The notes: a model not told the origin generated them from the sequence alone. Positions 1 through 10,740 are shown, numbered from the stretch's first letter. The stretch: 64,000 bases of DNA from Closterium sp. NIES-65 (GCA_948144175.1 CANXME010002463.1:1573001-1637000); one strand, 5' to 3'. Translations and numbers: made by a program.

Positions 1-1343
1 GGGCACCCCAGGGAGTGCAGCAGGCAGGGGGGCAGCCGGGGGTGCCCGGGGCACCCCAGAGAGTGCAGCAGACAGGGGGGCAGCCGGGGGTGCCTGGGGC
101 ACCCGAGAGAGTGCAGCAGGCAGGAGGGCAGCCGAGGGTGCCCGGGGCACCCCAGGGAGTGCAGCAGGCAGGGGGGCAACCGGGGGTGCCCGGGGCACCC
201 CAGGGGGTGCAGCAGGCAGGAGGGTAGCCGAGTGTGCCCGGGGCACCCAAGGGAGTGCAGCAGGCAGGGGGTCAGCCGGGGGTGCCCGGGGCACCCCAGG
301 GGTTGCAGCAGGCAGGAGGGCAGCTGGGGGTGCCCAGGGCACCCCAGGGAGTGCAGCAGGCAGGGGGGCAACCGGGGGTGCCCGGGGCACCCCGGGGGGT
401 GCAGCAGGCAGGAGGGCAGCCGAGGGTGCCCGGGGCACCCAAGGGAGTGAAGCAGGCAGGGGGTCAGTCGGGGATGCCCGGAGCACCCCAGGGAGTGCAG
501 CAGGCAGGAGGGCAGCCGGGGGTGCCCGGGGCACCCCAGAGAGTGCAGCAGGCAGGGGGGCAGCCGGGGGTGCCCGGGGCACCCCATGGAGTGCAGCAGG
601 CAGGGGGGCAACCGGGGGTGCCCGGGGCACCCCGGAGGGTGCAGCAGGCAGGAGGGCAGCCGAGGGTGCCCGGGGCACCCCAGGGAGTGCAGCAGGCAGG
701 GGGTCAGTCGGGGGTGCCCGGAGCACCCCTGGGAGTGCAGCAGGCAGGAGGGCAGCCGGGGGTGCCCGGGGCATCCCAGGGAGTGCAGCAGGCAGGAGGG
801 CAGCCGAGGGTGCCCGGGGCACCCCAGGGAGTGCTGCAGGCAGGAGGGCAGCCGAGGGTGCCCCGGGCACCCCAAGGAGTGCAGCAGGCAGGAGGGCAGC
901 CGAGGGTGCTCGGGGCACCCCAGGGAGTGCAGCAGGTAGGAGGGCAGCCGAAGATGCCTGGAGCACCCCAGGGAGAGCAGGAGGCTGGGGGGCAGCCGGG
1001 GGCGACCGGAGCACCCCAGGGAGAGCAGCAGCTAGGGGGGCAGCCGGGGGTGACCCGAGCACCCCACGGCGAGCAGCAGGTAGGGGAGCAGCCGGGGGTG
1101 ACCGGAGCACCCCAGGGAGTGCAGCAGGCAGGAGGGCAGTCGATGGTGCCTGGGGAACCCCAGAGAGTGCAGCAAGGAGGAGGGCAGGGAGTGCAGCAGG
1201 CAGGAGGGCAGCCGAGGGTGCTCGGAGCACCCCAGGGGGAGCAGCAGGTAGGGGGGCAGCCGGGGGTGACTGGGGCATCCCAGGGAGTGCAGCAGCCAGG
1301 GGGGCAGCCGAGGGTGCCCTGGGCACCCCAAGGAGCACAGCAA
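1..1343 (+). repeat. 48-bp coding tandem repeat array (about 27 units)
   Basis: The DNA is a tandem array with a 48-bp period that continues beyond the left edge. Each unit encodes 16 residues of the type GVQQAGGQPGVPGAPQ. Because 48 is divisible by three, every unit keeps the frame, and the array reads directly into the zinc finger of the retrotransposon ORF. Units are near-identical on the left and drift after about position 950, with changes such as GEQQ for GVQQ and GVTGAP for GVPGAP. One unit carries TAG at 225-227 where the others have CAG. The composition resembles an unstructured Pro/Gly/Gln linker. No function can be assigned. Confidence 0.93.
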
Positions 1344-1766
1344 TCAGGGGGGCGATCGATGGACGACCAGGAGCAACAGTTGGAGGAGTGGTGTCGACTT
1401 TTGGAGCTCGATACCCCCATGGCAACTGTGGAGGAGTCCGAGGCGGACGAAGCACCTCGCATGCCGCCTTCCCCATGCCCCCGCTTTCCGTGCGACACGT
1501 GTTTCCACACTTTCGCTACGCGGGGGGCCGCTGCGAACCACATGAGGGTATGCCGAGCGGCGGAGGCGGAGAGGCGCGCACAGGCTCTCGGCTCGATTCC
1601 GTCTCTGGTGGAGACCGACATGCAGGAGCGATCGACACCGCGGGAATTTGGGGAGGAGGCGTGCGCTGGGGTTACGTCATGGAAAGGGAAACATTTTTCA
1701 GCGTGGAGGCGGTTGGAGGGAGGACAGTGCGCCGGATCCCACAGCGGGCCAGGTCGGGGGTTTTAG
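234..1766 (+). pseudogene. Non-LTR element ORF, N-terminal part: repeat domain and C2HC zinc finger
   Basis: This open frame of about 510 codons covers most of the repeat array and then a unique segment. At about 1480-1560 it encodes a CxxC-x12-H-x3-C zinc finger (CDTCFHTFATRGAAANHMRVC shape), typical of the nucleic-acid-binding N-terminus of R2-like elements. An acidic stretch rich in Glu and Asp lies just before it. The frame also extends upstream of 234, interrupted only by a TAG at 225-227, so the true start is left of the window. After about 1620 this frame drifts into nonsense and the reverse-transcriptase part continues in another frame, so a frameshift lies between about 1620 and 1766. 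Confidence 0.72.
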
Positions 1767-3463
1767 ACGCGCTCTATTGCATCCTTAAGCGCTTGAAGAG
1801 CCAGCCGGGAGATGAAGCCGCTACCCTCCTACTCTTGGCGTTTCCGCGCCTCATCCTAGCCATGCCTCCCAAGCCAGGCATAGGTCAGAAGGCGCTGATC
1901 ACAGAGCGGTTGGGTGCGTTCTGGGAGGGGAGGTGGCGGGAGCTGTTCGATTCTGCCATGGTGGCGGCGCGGCGAGCAGTTTGCCCACTTTCCTACACTT
2001 GCTCTGACCAGGACCCGGATGCCATCCGCCTGTCACGGAGCCGATCTCGGTGCAAAGTGGGGGAGTGGAGCCGTGGATTGGCCTGCCTTACAGCAGGGGA
2101 GTTGGCTCGACCGTCTGAGGTCATGGTGCAGTCGCTGCGAGAGAAGCACCCAGCTAGCGCTGGCGAGGTACCACAGTGGGTCCGCGATTTCACTATCGAT
2201 ACTGCTCAGCGGCCTTCACTCACGACCGACATCCTGGCCAGAGCTATCCATACAGCCGCTCGAGCTTCAGCAGCAGGGCCATCGGGGTGGGTCACAGAGC
2301 ATCTCCGCGACACCTTCCTCACTGAACCTTCCTGCCTTTCCCACTTGTTGGAAGTGTTCAACCAATGGGTGGCAGGACAGGTCCCCGAGCGGGCTCGGCC
2401 GTGGCTCGCCGCATCCAACCTAGTCGAGCTTTCCAAGCTTAACGGCGACGTCCGGCCGATGGCGATCGGGGAGGTGCTTCCTCATATCCTTGCTCGAGCT
2501 CTCTGCATCTCGCTCCGCCCTGCAATGGTTTCCTACTTCCTGCCGTGCAACCAGCTGGGAGCGGGCACCAGTGTCGGGGCGGAGATTCTCACTCACTCTT
2601 TCCGGTCAGCGCTGGCCACTCACCCCGACTGGTGTGCGCTACAGATAGACGTCGCAAACGCCTTCAATTCGTTTCACCGTCATGTGATGTTCGATGGGCT
2701 GGGGGAGTCGCCTTTCTCAGGGATGATCCCATTCTTGCGTGTCTTTTATGGGACACCTAGCGACCTGTACCTCCGAGTAGGCCCTTTCGTACAGAGCCTC
2801 GAGTCAGCACGGGGATCGAGGCAGGGGGACCTGCTTGGCCCTTTTCTTTTCGCGTTCACTCAGCAGCAGGTGATGGAGCCGGTTATTAGGGAGTTCAAAG
2901 ACCTGCTTTTCCTCAGCTATGCAGACGATACCTATATTTTGGGGCCAGCGGCTAGGATTCTGGAGGCTTTTGGGGTGCTTTAGGAGCGGTTGGAGTGGGT
3001 GGGGCTGGAGGTGCTGGCGCACAAGTGCCGGTTTTGGGAGCGCGAGGGCAAGGAGGTGGAGTGGGCACTGCCATTGGGGATGCACCGGGTGGATGAGGGT
3101 CTTACTGTGGTGGGCGCGCCTATTGGAGAGGAGGTTTGGGAGGTGGTCTGGCTACGGGAGCGGCTTCGACAGTTGCACGCGCCACTGCCATGGCTCCCCT
3201 TGCTCGACCACCCCCAGATGGCTTCACACCTCCTCGCCATTGCAGTTTCAGCGCGGCCGATGTACCTCGCCCGGACTATGCCGCCGCGTCCCGAGGTAGT
3301 CGAGGCTTTTAGGGATTGGGACAGCTGTTTAGAGGATTGCTTTGAGCAGCTTTTTCCACCTGGCACTTGGGAGCAGGACCCCGACCGGTCTAGGCGCGCA
3401 CGCATACAGCTGCATCTCCCTGTGCGTCTCGGAGGGTTCGGGATCCGGGCGGCGGCCTCTTGA
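1640..3463 (+). pseudogene. Non-LTR element reverse transcriptase region
   Basis: The frame encodes recognisable RT blocks: a palm segment with LQIDVANAFNSF (block A, about 2641-2680), GSRQGDLLGPFLF (block B', about 2815-2850) and SYADDTYILG (block C, catalytic YADD, about 2917-2945). An in-frame TAG at 2981-2983 interrupts the frame and reading continues without shift through the thumb region to 3463 (RLGGFGIRAAAS). The stop stands where a CAG would fit. The protein would copy its own RNA at a nicked target. The N-terminal boundary is uncertain because of the frameshift upstream. Confidence 0.8.
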
Positions 3464-4507
3464 CCCGTGGTTTGTCAAGGCTCTTGAGCAGCTGCCAGCG
3501 CCTATCCGCCAAGAGATACCGGGCTTACCTCTGTGTGTAGCGGCCCCTCCTATTCGGCTTTTCCAGGCGCGGCAGCGGCAGTTAGCTGTAGAGGAGCTCC
3601 AGGCACTGCGCCGCTTGGCTCGTGACGATGCCACCTTGGCCCGTTTCACATCCCTTCAGGGCCCGGGGGCAGGTGCATGGGTTTCGGCGGTTCCGGCTCA
3701 CTCAGATCTCACATTCACTGCAGCTGAGTGGGGCATTGCTGCTGCTATACGGCTCTGCCTCCCAATCCAGCAGCTGCAGGTGGCGGGGAGGTGTGTTTGT
3801 GGCACAGCGTTTGTTGACCCAGCAGGGCCGCACCATGCCCTGAGATGCAGGCATCAGCATGGTCCTTCTCGGGTGCATGATGAGGTGAAGTTTGCGGTGG
3901 CGAAGATCTCTAAGGCGTTGGGGGGGGGGGGGGGGGGGTGGTGGTGACAATGGAGGATAGTGTGATGCTGCATGGGAAGCGGGTTGATGTGGCGGTGCGA
4001 CGTCCAATGGCTGGAGAGGCTCACGCCCTAGAGATCAGCGTCGCAGGCCCGCTATCGCTGTCTCCATCACTGCTGGGACAGTGCGGGCGTCAAATAGGTG
4101 TGGCGGCAAGGGAGTGGGAGCGCCGCAAAACGAGTGACTACGCGCCTCTGCTTGCACGCAACCGGGGCGTGCAGTTCACCCCTTTGATAGTTGAGACGTG
4201 GGGGTGTATCGGCGGTCGTTTTCAGTGGTGGCTTCGTCAGCAGGGAGTTGCGCACGTGGGACTAGCTGTGTCGCAGGGGGCTTGTCGAGAGGACGACTCT
4301 GTGTTTTCGGCTTATCTTTTAGGGTCACTGAAGGCGCTCATCGGGGTGGCGTTACAACGGGCGCAAGCCCGTGTCATCCTGCTTCGAGCAGCGTCTTCCA
4401 TGGGGGGGATTAACGTAGATTTGGTGGATCGGGAGAGGGACGATGTCGATGTGGAAGGCGGGGCTCTCTGGGTGGAGGCCACGTACATGGTCGATACGTT
4501 GATGTGA
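3464..4507 (+). pseudogene. Non-LTR element C-terminal zinc motif and restriction-like endonuclease
   Basis: After a frame change near 3460 the coding continues with a CxC...H...C cluster (CVCGTAFVDPAGPHHALRC, about 3790-3850), then RVHDEVKF, as found just before the nuclease of RLE-type elements. A 19-G run at 3920-3938 separates it from the second half, which is in another frame from 3938. That half contains RVDVAV followed by ALEISVAGPL, matching the PD...(D/E)xx core of the nuclease, then a helical tail ending at TGA 4505-4507. One base lost or gained in the G run would explain the frame change, so a sequencing error there is possible. Confidence 0.7.
3920..3938 (+). repeat. 19-G homopolymer inside the nuclease ORF
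   Basis: Nineteen consecutive G residues lie at the exact point where the coding frame of the non-LTR element changes. A second 19-G run occurs at 4513-4531, just after the stop codon. Such runs are prone to slippage in replication and in sequencing. Confidence 0.95.
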
Positions 4508-4790
4508 TTGAAGGGGGGGGGGGGGGGGGGGATGGGGTGTGGGATGGGATGTCTTGATGGGGTGTCTTGACTGGGCGTTTTGATTGGGTATCTTTAGTGG
4601 GGGTTTTATGTGTGCTGCATTTGGGTTCTTTTTGGCAGTTTCATTTTCCTTCTCCCTTTCTTTCTTCATTCCCTTTCCTTTTCAGAAACACTATGGCGGG
4701 CAAGGTTTAGGTCCAGTGGGTTTCACGAATGGCTGTAGGTGCTTCGGTGTCTATGCAGTAAACTGTGTGTTTCTGTTGAAAAAAAAAATT

Positions 4791-5470
4791 CTCACAGATG
4801 GGTGTGGTTGTTTAGGGTAAGTTTATTCTTGTTGTGTTCATATGATTTGGTTTTAGGGTGACTGAAACTCTGAACCAAATCCTTCCTGTCTATAACAAAC
4901 TAATTCGAATAAGAAATGGACGAGACAACTGATAGGATGACTCTGATGGGCAATGGGAACTGGCCATCGTCATCCAAGTAAAACTCATGCTTCCTAGATG
5001 CGCTACACTACAACGGCAGGAACCTACTTTAGCCATCCTGGTGGACCATTATCTGCAGTTTGGCGCAATAGCCTATGCCCAGCTATGAAGCGTTCTCAGG
5101 CGGCGCATGAGAGATACACGGACTTGTAACCACTCCAGTAAACAAAGGGCAACACGGAGAGAAAGTTAGCGAGTTAGCAAGCCCCCCAGAGCACGGTTGG
5201 ATGCACCAGATGAGTCAGAGGCGCACTGTATAAATTAAACAACGTAAATGTGCATGGAGCTTGAACTGGGGAGGTGGAGAAGAAAGGGATGATGAACACA
5301 CCCTGCTGGGGCGAACTTAAGGGGAGGGCAGAAAGCGGCCATAGAAAACTTGCGACACCTGCTCACGACATGACATTTTTCGATCGCTCGATCCAGCAGC
5401 GACACCTGCTCAGGGCAGTGACTTTTTTTTTTTTGTCTCTTCACTCGGATTTTAGAGGGACGAAACTCAC
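4791..5470. other. Gene-poor stretch, downstream flank of DOMON-1
   Basis: No convincing gene is seen. In minus orientation this lies directly after the exon of DOMON-1 that ends at 5471 with the donor GTGAGT. The short last exon expected from the paralogues (arginine codon, then G-A-x-V-N-L-x-C-K-V and stop) was searched for by eye and not found with confidence. A run of T residues occurs at about 5425-5436. Confidence 0.5.
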
Positions 5471-5530
5471 CGGTTGGTCGGAGTGTGGGCCTCAAACTTC
5501 TTATTTTTACCGAACGCCCAGATGATGTTG
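5471..5530 (-). pseudogene. DOMON-1, displaced 3' exon part
   Basis: In minus orientation this reads NNIIWAFGKNKKFEAHTPTNR followed by a GTGAGT splice donor. It is the C-terminal strand of a DOMON domain and corresponds to NTLLWAYSATGASKVLDNH in the intact DOMON-5. It joins in frame to the coding sequence that stops at 12870 once copia element A and one copy of its 5-bp target duplication are removed. It is therefore the remainder of the exon into which element A inserted. The donor phase (two bases of a codon before the splice) also matches the paralogues. Confidence 0.85.
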
Positions 5531-5651
5531 TGAGAAGATGTGAACGAGAATGAATGACTAAGGAATGGAAGTGATACAAATATGCAACCCTAGAAATGTG
5601 TACCCCATATAGGCTACCCCACTATAGCCTACACAATATTATAATTTGATA
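5531..5651 (-). repeat. 3' LTR of copia A (121 bp)
   Basis: Matches 12749-12869 except at two sites. In element sense it begins next to a polypurine tract, whose complement is the C-rich CACCCCCATAGG block at 5652-5675. Confidence 0.92.
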
Positions 5652-5676
5652 CACCCCCATAGGCAAAGTGGGGGAG
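5652..5676 (-). promoter_or_regulatory. Polypurine tract of copia A
   Basis: In minus sense the sequence is a G-rich block ending GGGGGTG directly before the LTR. The same block is found beside the 3' LTRs of copia B, C and D. It primes plus-strand DNA synthesis. Confidence 0.75.
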
Positions 5677-5860
5677 AACAAGGGGTCACAAGACCACTCA
5701 GGCAAAGCAGACAAAGCTCAGGGTGGATCACAACGTCACCACACAGTCCGAGCACAAGGTCAAGGCCACAAGGCCAGTTCACATGCAGGAGTACACATAT
5801 ATATATATAAGGCTAAACAAGCAAGAGCAGGTATATATATATGTAAGAGTACAAGCAAGG

Positions 5861-6661
5861 TCAAGGGGTGAGCAAGTGAGGCAAGACAGGCACAAGACCC
5901 AGCTGAGTGCAGAAGCGCTGATGATCACAAGGCGGAAGTGCCTTGGTGAAAACATCAGCAGTGTTGGCCTCAGAGGCCACGTACGCAAGTCGCAACTGAC
6001 CACGCTGCTGCAACTCACGAGCAAGAAAGTAGCGGAGAGCAATGTGCTTGGTTCTGTGCTCCAGGCGCTGCTCCCGACACAAGGCTAGCATGGCCTTGTT
6101 GTCTACGTACAGCACCGGAGGAGAACGAGGCGGCTCTCCGAGGTCAGTCAGCAGGTAGGTAAGCCAGCGAAGCTCCTGTGCAGCCATGGCCCCGGCGTAG
6201 ATCTCAGCCTCACAACTGGAGCCGAGAACAGAAGACGAGCGAGTAGCCCGCCACGAAACAAAGCCGGAACCAAGGCTGAAGGTGTAACCCTGTAACGACC
6301 GCTGCGTAGCCAGGTCGTCTGCCCAAGAAGCGACCGCGTGCCCAGTGAGGACCACTGGACTCCGCCCTCCAAGCACTAGCCCCATGCCCGACGTACTGCA
6401 CAAGTAGCGCAACACCCTCTTCGCTGCAGCCATGTGCTCTGGTTTGTGTCTCCCAGGAGCAACATAGCGTGCAAGAATGCTAAGAGGGTATGCAAGGTCA
6501 GATCGAGTGCAGGTCATCAGGTACATGAGGCAGCCAACAAGCTCTGGGTACGGGCCACTCGACTCTACGGACTCATCCGAAGGCAGAGCTGAGAGCGAGT
6601 GGCGAGTAGACAGAGGAGTGGCCTGAGGCGAGGAGTACGTGAAGCCGAAGCGCTGAAGGAC
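5861..6661 (-). pseudogene. pol: Copia A RNase H domain
   Basis: Minus-strand frame with the copia RNase H signature: LMYLMTCTRSDLAYPLSILARYVAPG, then EAEIYAGAMAAQELRW, then YVDNKAMLALC and the histidine block TKHIALRYFLARE, ending in TGA at 5861. It is separated from the RT by an in-frame TAG at 6662-6664 that replaces the second Gln of HMVQQVLQRF seen in copia B and D. The enzyme would degrade the RNA strand during reverse transcription. The domain itself looks otherwise complete. Confidence 0.8.
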
Positions 6662-8761
6662 CTACCGCACCATGTGTGACTGAGTCAGGGTAATGGTGCA
6701 GCGTGCTCTGTCCCGGGTGATCTGCAAGCCAAGGTAGCTGCGCAGTTCACCCAGGTCTGTGCACGTGTGTCTCTTCTGCAGCTCAGACTTTACGTGGGCG
6801 AGTCCAGTAGTGTCAGCTGTGGCAAAGACCAAGTCGTCGATGTACACGAGGATGTAGAACGGCGGCAGAGAGGTGTCGATGCGTAGAGACAGCGATGGGT
6901 CAGCAGTAGAGGGAGCAAACCCAAGAGCCGCAAGTGTAGTCCTCAGTGTGTCGTGCCACTCGCGCGGTGCCTGGCGGAGACCGTAGACTGGCCGTCGGAG
7001 GCTCCACTGGGTGCCAGGAGGGAAAGTCCCAGTAAAGCCAGGTGGATGGCGCAGCCAGATCTCCTCGTGCAGGCTACCCTGCAGGAAAGCAGTGCTGAAG
7101 TCAAGTGAGTGAAGCTCGTAGTCACGCTGAGCGGCTACGTGTAGCAGCACCCGAAGAGTGGTCATCTTCGGGGTGGGAGAGAAGGTCTGAAAGTAGTCAA
7201 CTCCCTGCCGCTGACTGAAGCCACGAGCCACGTACCGCGCCTTGAAGACAGGTGGAGAGCCCGGCGGCCGCTTCACCCTGAAGATCCACATGCCACTGAC
7301 GATGTTCGCCCCAGGAGGGGGAACCGCGTCAACGTAGGTGCCTGTGGACTTCCAGGAAGCCATCTCTGCATCCATAGCTGCCTGCCACTGAGAGGAGTAG
7401 GGACCCTCTACGGCCTCCGCGTAAGAGCGTGGAATCGGGATGTCTAGTGCATCCGCGTCTCCCTCAGGGGTAAGCAGTACGGACGCGAGATGAGGTGAAG
7501 CTGCAGCAAGACACTGGAACTCCTCCTGCCTGTCCTCAAGGACGTCCGTGCCAAGAGCACACTCACCCCCGACGGACGGAGGACAGACAGACGCAGACTC
7601 AGCAACAAGACTAGCAGCGTAGTCTAGACGACAGCGAGCAGCAAAGTCGACGAGCTCAGGAACAAGAGCAGACGTAGCAGTGGACTCAAAGGAGGGGTCA
7701 GTGACGACAGTAGCAAGGAGACGCGTGACAGTAGGACTGGCAGTACGAAGAGAGTCCGACTCAGGGTTGGCAAGCACAGGAAGAGAGGACTCAGGAGGAG
7801 AGGGCAAAAGGGCACGCAGAGGAGCAGTGGACGGACGCAGAGACATCCGGTGCGTGCCAGGGACAGGAGGAGGACGCTGACGCGAACTGCGACCACTAGT
7901 GTGAGCAGCACGAATAGGCGACGCAGGACGAGACGCAGGCTCACGACGCTCAGCAAGACCTCTAGTAGGACCAGTGTACGGAGAAGGAGAAGGCAGTGGG
8001 GAGACCGGTGGTAACTGCGACTGCGACTGGACAGGCGGTGGAAACTCTAAGGGAGGAGGAAGACCTAGAACCTGCTGAAGGAGCGGAACAAAGTACGGCC
8101 GAGGCCGCGCGGCGACTCCAGACACAGCAGGGAAAGCACCTGTACCCCCAGCGGCAACACCAGCGTTAACAGCACCTCCAGCTCCAGTACCTCCAGCAGC
8201 ACCAGTAGCACCCGCAGCAGGACCGCCGCCAGGACTGGCAGCAGTAGCCTCAGCGCCAACACCCTCAGCAGCTCTGACTCCAGTAGCACTCGCAGGACTA
8301 GCACCTCTGAGACCGGCGGCACCAGCACCCTCAGCAGCCGAAGAAGCACCAGCTCCAGTAGTACACCTCCAGCGCCGGGCAAACCATTCGCGCAGCTCTT
8401 GTGGAGAGAGTGGCTCCCGCCGAAACGAAGCACCCGGAGAACCAGCAGGCCCAGCACCGCCAGACGCCACACGAGCAGGTCCAGCGGCCGCGGGCTCCGC
8501 ACCCCCAGGCTCAGTAGCTCCAGACTCAGTACCCCTAAGCTCAGCAGCTCCAGACGCAGCACCCCCAGGCTCAGCACCCCAAGTCGTAGCACCCCCTGGC
8601 TCAGCACCCCTAGGCTCAGCACCCCCAGTCGCACCATCCCCAGACGCAGCACCCCCAGGCTCAGCACCCACGCGCGCAGCACCCCCAGAGTCAGCACCCC
8701 CAGGCTCAGCACCTGCAGCAGTACCAGAGTCACCAGCAACCTCGACCGGCTCAACATGCAT
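6662..8761 (-). CDS. pol: Copia A integrase tail linker and reverse transcriptase (699 codons)
   Basis: This open frame starts in a low-complexity region made of repeats such as GAEPGGA (about 8760-8100). It then carries the copia RT: SYAEAVEGPYSSQWQAAMDAEM, GMWIFRVKRPPG, YVARGFSQRQGVDY, the DFSTAFLQG block with a catalytic Asp, and YIDDLVFAT with the catalytic Asp pair. The frame ends at a TAG that falls in the conserved HMVQQVLQRF, so the RNase H part is cut off. The linker between integrase and RT varies strongly in length and repeat content between copies A, B, C and D. Confidence 0.85.
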   Translation of the reverse strand: MHVEPVEVAGDSGTAAGAEPGGADSGGAARVGAEPGGAASGDGATGGAEPRGAEPGGATTWGAEPGGAASGAAELRGTESGATEPGGAEPAAAGPARVASGGAGPAGSPGASFRREPLSPQELREWFARRWRCTTGAGASSAAEGAGAAGLRGASPASATGVRAAEGVGAEATAASPGGGPAAGATGAAGGTGAGGAVNAGVAAGGTGAFPAVSGVAARPRPYFVPLLQQVLGLPPPLEFPPPVQSQSQLPPVSPLPSPSPYTGPTRGLAERREPASRPASPIRAAHTSGRSSRQRPPPVPGTHRMSLRPSTAPLRALLPSPPESSLPVLANPESDSLRTASPTVTRLLATVVTDPSFESTATSALVPELVDFAARCRLDYAASLVAESASVCPPSVGGECALGTDVLEDRQEEFQCLAAASPHLASVLLTPEGDADALDIPIPRSYAEAVEGPYSSQWQAAMDAEMASWKSTGTYVDAVPPPGANIVSGMWIFRVKRPPGSPPVFKARYVARGFSQRQGVDYFQTFSPTPKMTTLRVLLHVAAQRDYELHSLDFSTAFLQGSLHEEIWLRHPPGFTGTFPPGTQWSLRRPVYGLRQAPREWHDTLRTTLAALGFAPSTADPSLSLRIDTSLPPFYILVYIDDLVFATADTTGLAHVKSELQKRHTCTDLGELRSYLGLQITRDRARCTITLTQSHMVR

Positions 8762-8765
8762 CTAC

Positions 8766-9872
8766 CTAGGAGACACCTGAAGGGGCAGGACCCTGAGGGG
8801 GGAGGGGGTCTACCGGGGGGGGACCTGGCAGAAGGAAGTGCGGTGGCGGGGGGAGGGAAGGAGTGCGGTAGGGGAAGAGGCGGTAGTAGGGTACTGACTC
8901 GTCGAACGTGACTTCCTGGGAGGACAGAACACGACGAGAGGTGGGGTGGTAGAACTGCCACCCAGGCGCGTCGGGGGGGAACCCCAGGAAGACACAGGGA
9001 GCAGCACGAGGGGACAGCTTGTCCGCAGACAAGTCGCGGACAAACGCCCGAGATCCCCAGACACGGAACGCAGGCGCATCGCCTACCTTCCTCGTCCACA
9101 GCAAGGCTGGGGAGGTCTCCGGTCTGGAGACCCTGGGGTGAAGGTTGATCTGATGCGCCGCGTACCGAACCACAAACGGCCACAGAAAATGGGGGGCAGC
9201 CGCATGCATCATGGACGTACGAGCGACATCCATGACCATGCCAATGCGGCGCTCAGCAATCCCATTTCGCTGTGGAGAGTCTGGAAGCGTAAAGGACCGG
9301 CGGATGCCTCGCGCACGACAGTAGGCTCGCAGAAGGCCAGAGGAGAACTCTCGGCCTCGGTCAGAGTGCAGACGCAGAACAGGAAAGTCCGAGCCGAAGC
9401 TCCTCCTGAGCTGAAGACGAGCTGCGCGGATCCAGTCGATCTACACCTCAGCTACATCACCCTTGCTGCGCAAGGGGAAGACAGTGGTGTAACGCGAGTA
9501 GTCGTCAACCACCAGCAGGAAGTAGCGCTCGTGACCCTGTCCACGTACGCGGGCTGGGCCCCACACGTCCATGTGAAGCGTCTGCAGCGGGGCCTCTGTC
9601 AGGGGAAACTGAGAGGAGTGAGGGGCAGCTCGGAGCCGCCCCTCGACACAGGGGACACAGGAAGGACCAGGCCCCGGAGGAGGGGAGGGAGGGACCGGGG
9701 AAGACCAGAGACAAGGACACGGGAAGCCATGCCTCGGAGACGAGGCAGGGAGGGGTGACCAAGACGGTGGTGCCAGAGAAGAGTCTCATGAGACAGGAGG
9801 CGACACGAGCAGGGGGCAGACTCAGGACCAGACCGTGGACGCTGCAGCAAACACCTGACCCGACGCAGCTAC
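8766..9872 (-). pseudogene. pol: Copia A integrase region, frame-shifted
   Basis: The pre-integrase zinc-binding HHCC motif (LLWHHRLGHPSLPRLRGM) is at about 9790-9740. The core carries HMDVWGP, LHSDRG(R)EFSS and NGIAERRIGM, which supply the D, D and E of the DDE triad. Downstream, WPFVVRYAAHQINLHPRVS and the YYRLFPYR block end the integrase. The parts lie in several frames, and a TAG near 9444 stands in for a Leu codon seen in copia B. The enzyme would insert the DNA copy into the genome. This copy cannot make it as one chain. Confidence 0.78.
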
Positions 9873-10740
9873 CTAACAAGACGGAGTGACTGGAGGAGAC
9901 TCAGTGGTCAGTGTGTACAGGCTCGACCCCGGCCGACGTGTAAACGTGGCTAGGTGTCGGCCTGTCCGAGCGTCCGTGCAGTGACTCGCAGGAGTGAACT
10001 GGTGAACCCCCGTATCCTGCAGGTCAGCACCACTCACCAAGTTTGTAGAGAACGAGGGGAGGTAAAGACCAGACAAGGTGCCAGAGGGGGCAGTCGGACA
10101 CGAAAGGACAGTGGAGAAGTGAGAGAGGACAGGACCCCCAGAGGGGTCTACCAGGGAGACTGCAACTGGCCGACCCAGCGGCGTGAGTGTGGTGCGGTCT
10201 CGAAAGAAGGAGCAAGAAGCCTCTGAGTCAAGTGTGAAGGTGAGGGAGGCCGAAGACGACGTGGTACCTGAGAGCGCAGACTCACCAATACCTGATGGCG
10301 CGGACGCATTGGCACCTAGAGCAGCAGCCTCACCAGTACCTAGAGCAGCAGTACCAATGCCCCGATCGGGCGGGAAACACCGGTAACAGTCACCCTCATC
10401 ACTAATAGTCACAGCATACATGGCAGCAAGGATAGCATCAAAGTCAAGATCAAAGATAGCTACGCCTGCCCTAGACATCTCTCCCCAACGGGGGATCTCA
10501 CTAGCCTCCGGGAACTGCAGACGCCAAGCGTCCGTCAGGCGGCCAAAGCAGCGCTGGGTGGGGTGAGCACCCCCACACTGCTCACCCGCGCGGTCGCCGG
10601 AGCGGAGGACGTAGGTGCACGGGCCAAAACCCCCACCACGGTGACGCTGCGTGTACCACTCACGGAGCTGCTGAGGAGGGGGGATGTCCCAAGAACGCTG
10701 CTGGGTGCTGCTGCTGCTGCTGCTGGCACTGACCACTCCC
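9873..10740 (-). pseudogene. pol: Copia A zinc-finger and protease region with altered active site
   Basis: The frame opens with PPPQQLREWYTQR, then a Cys-His cluster (CTYVLRSG...CGGAHPTQRCFGRL) that takes the place of a normal CCHC knuckle. The aspartic protease follows. Its catalytic triad, DSG in copia C and D, reads DSE at 10221-10229. That change is expected to weaken or abolish cleavage of the polyprotein. The frame ends at TAG 9873-9875, where copia B has CAG (AQVAASGQVF). Confidence 0.78.

Larger units (their letters stand above)
1..4790 (+). mobile_element. Non-LTR retrotransposon with restriction-like endonuclease, decayed
   Basis: The order of parts is N-terminal repeat, C2HC zinc finger, reverse transcriptase, Cys/His motif and PD-(D/E)XK-like nuclease. 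This is the architecture of the early-branching RLE-type LINE group, to which R2 belongs. No LTRs are seen. The 3' untranslated part starts after the stop at 4505-4507, contains a 19-G run, and may end at the A-run near 4780-4788, which would be a short poly(A) tail. The 5' end is outside the window. At least two nonsense codons and three frame changes make this copy inactive. The family call is from domain order and motifs; the exact clade is not resolved. Confidence 0.8.

Noticed and set aside
704-1621. Long minus-strand frame (305 codons) rich in Cys, Pro and Gly over the 48-bp repeat array
   Set aside because: It is the mirror of the coding repeat; a 48-bp period keeps all frames open. 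Only the plus-strand frame runs on into a zinc finger and RT.
4800-4860. Two TTTAGGG telomere-like heptamers near the end of the non-LTR element
   Set aside because: Only isolated single motifs, no tandem array; not evidence for telomere targeting.
5668-5871. Small frames in the copia 3' untranslated regions (for example KGSQDHSGKADKAQGG)
   Set aside because: They lie on the strand opposite to the element, between RNase H and the LTR, and are not conserved as protein between copies.
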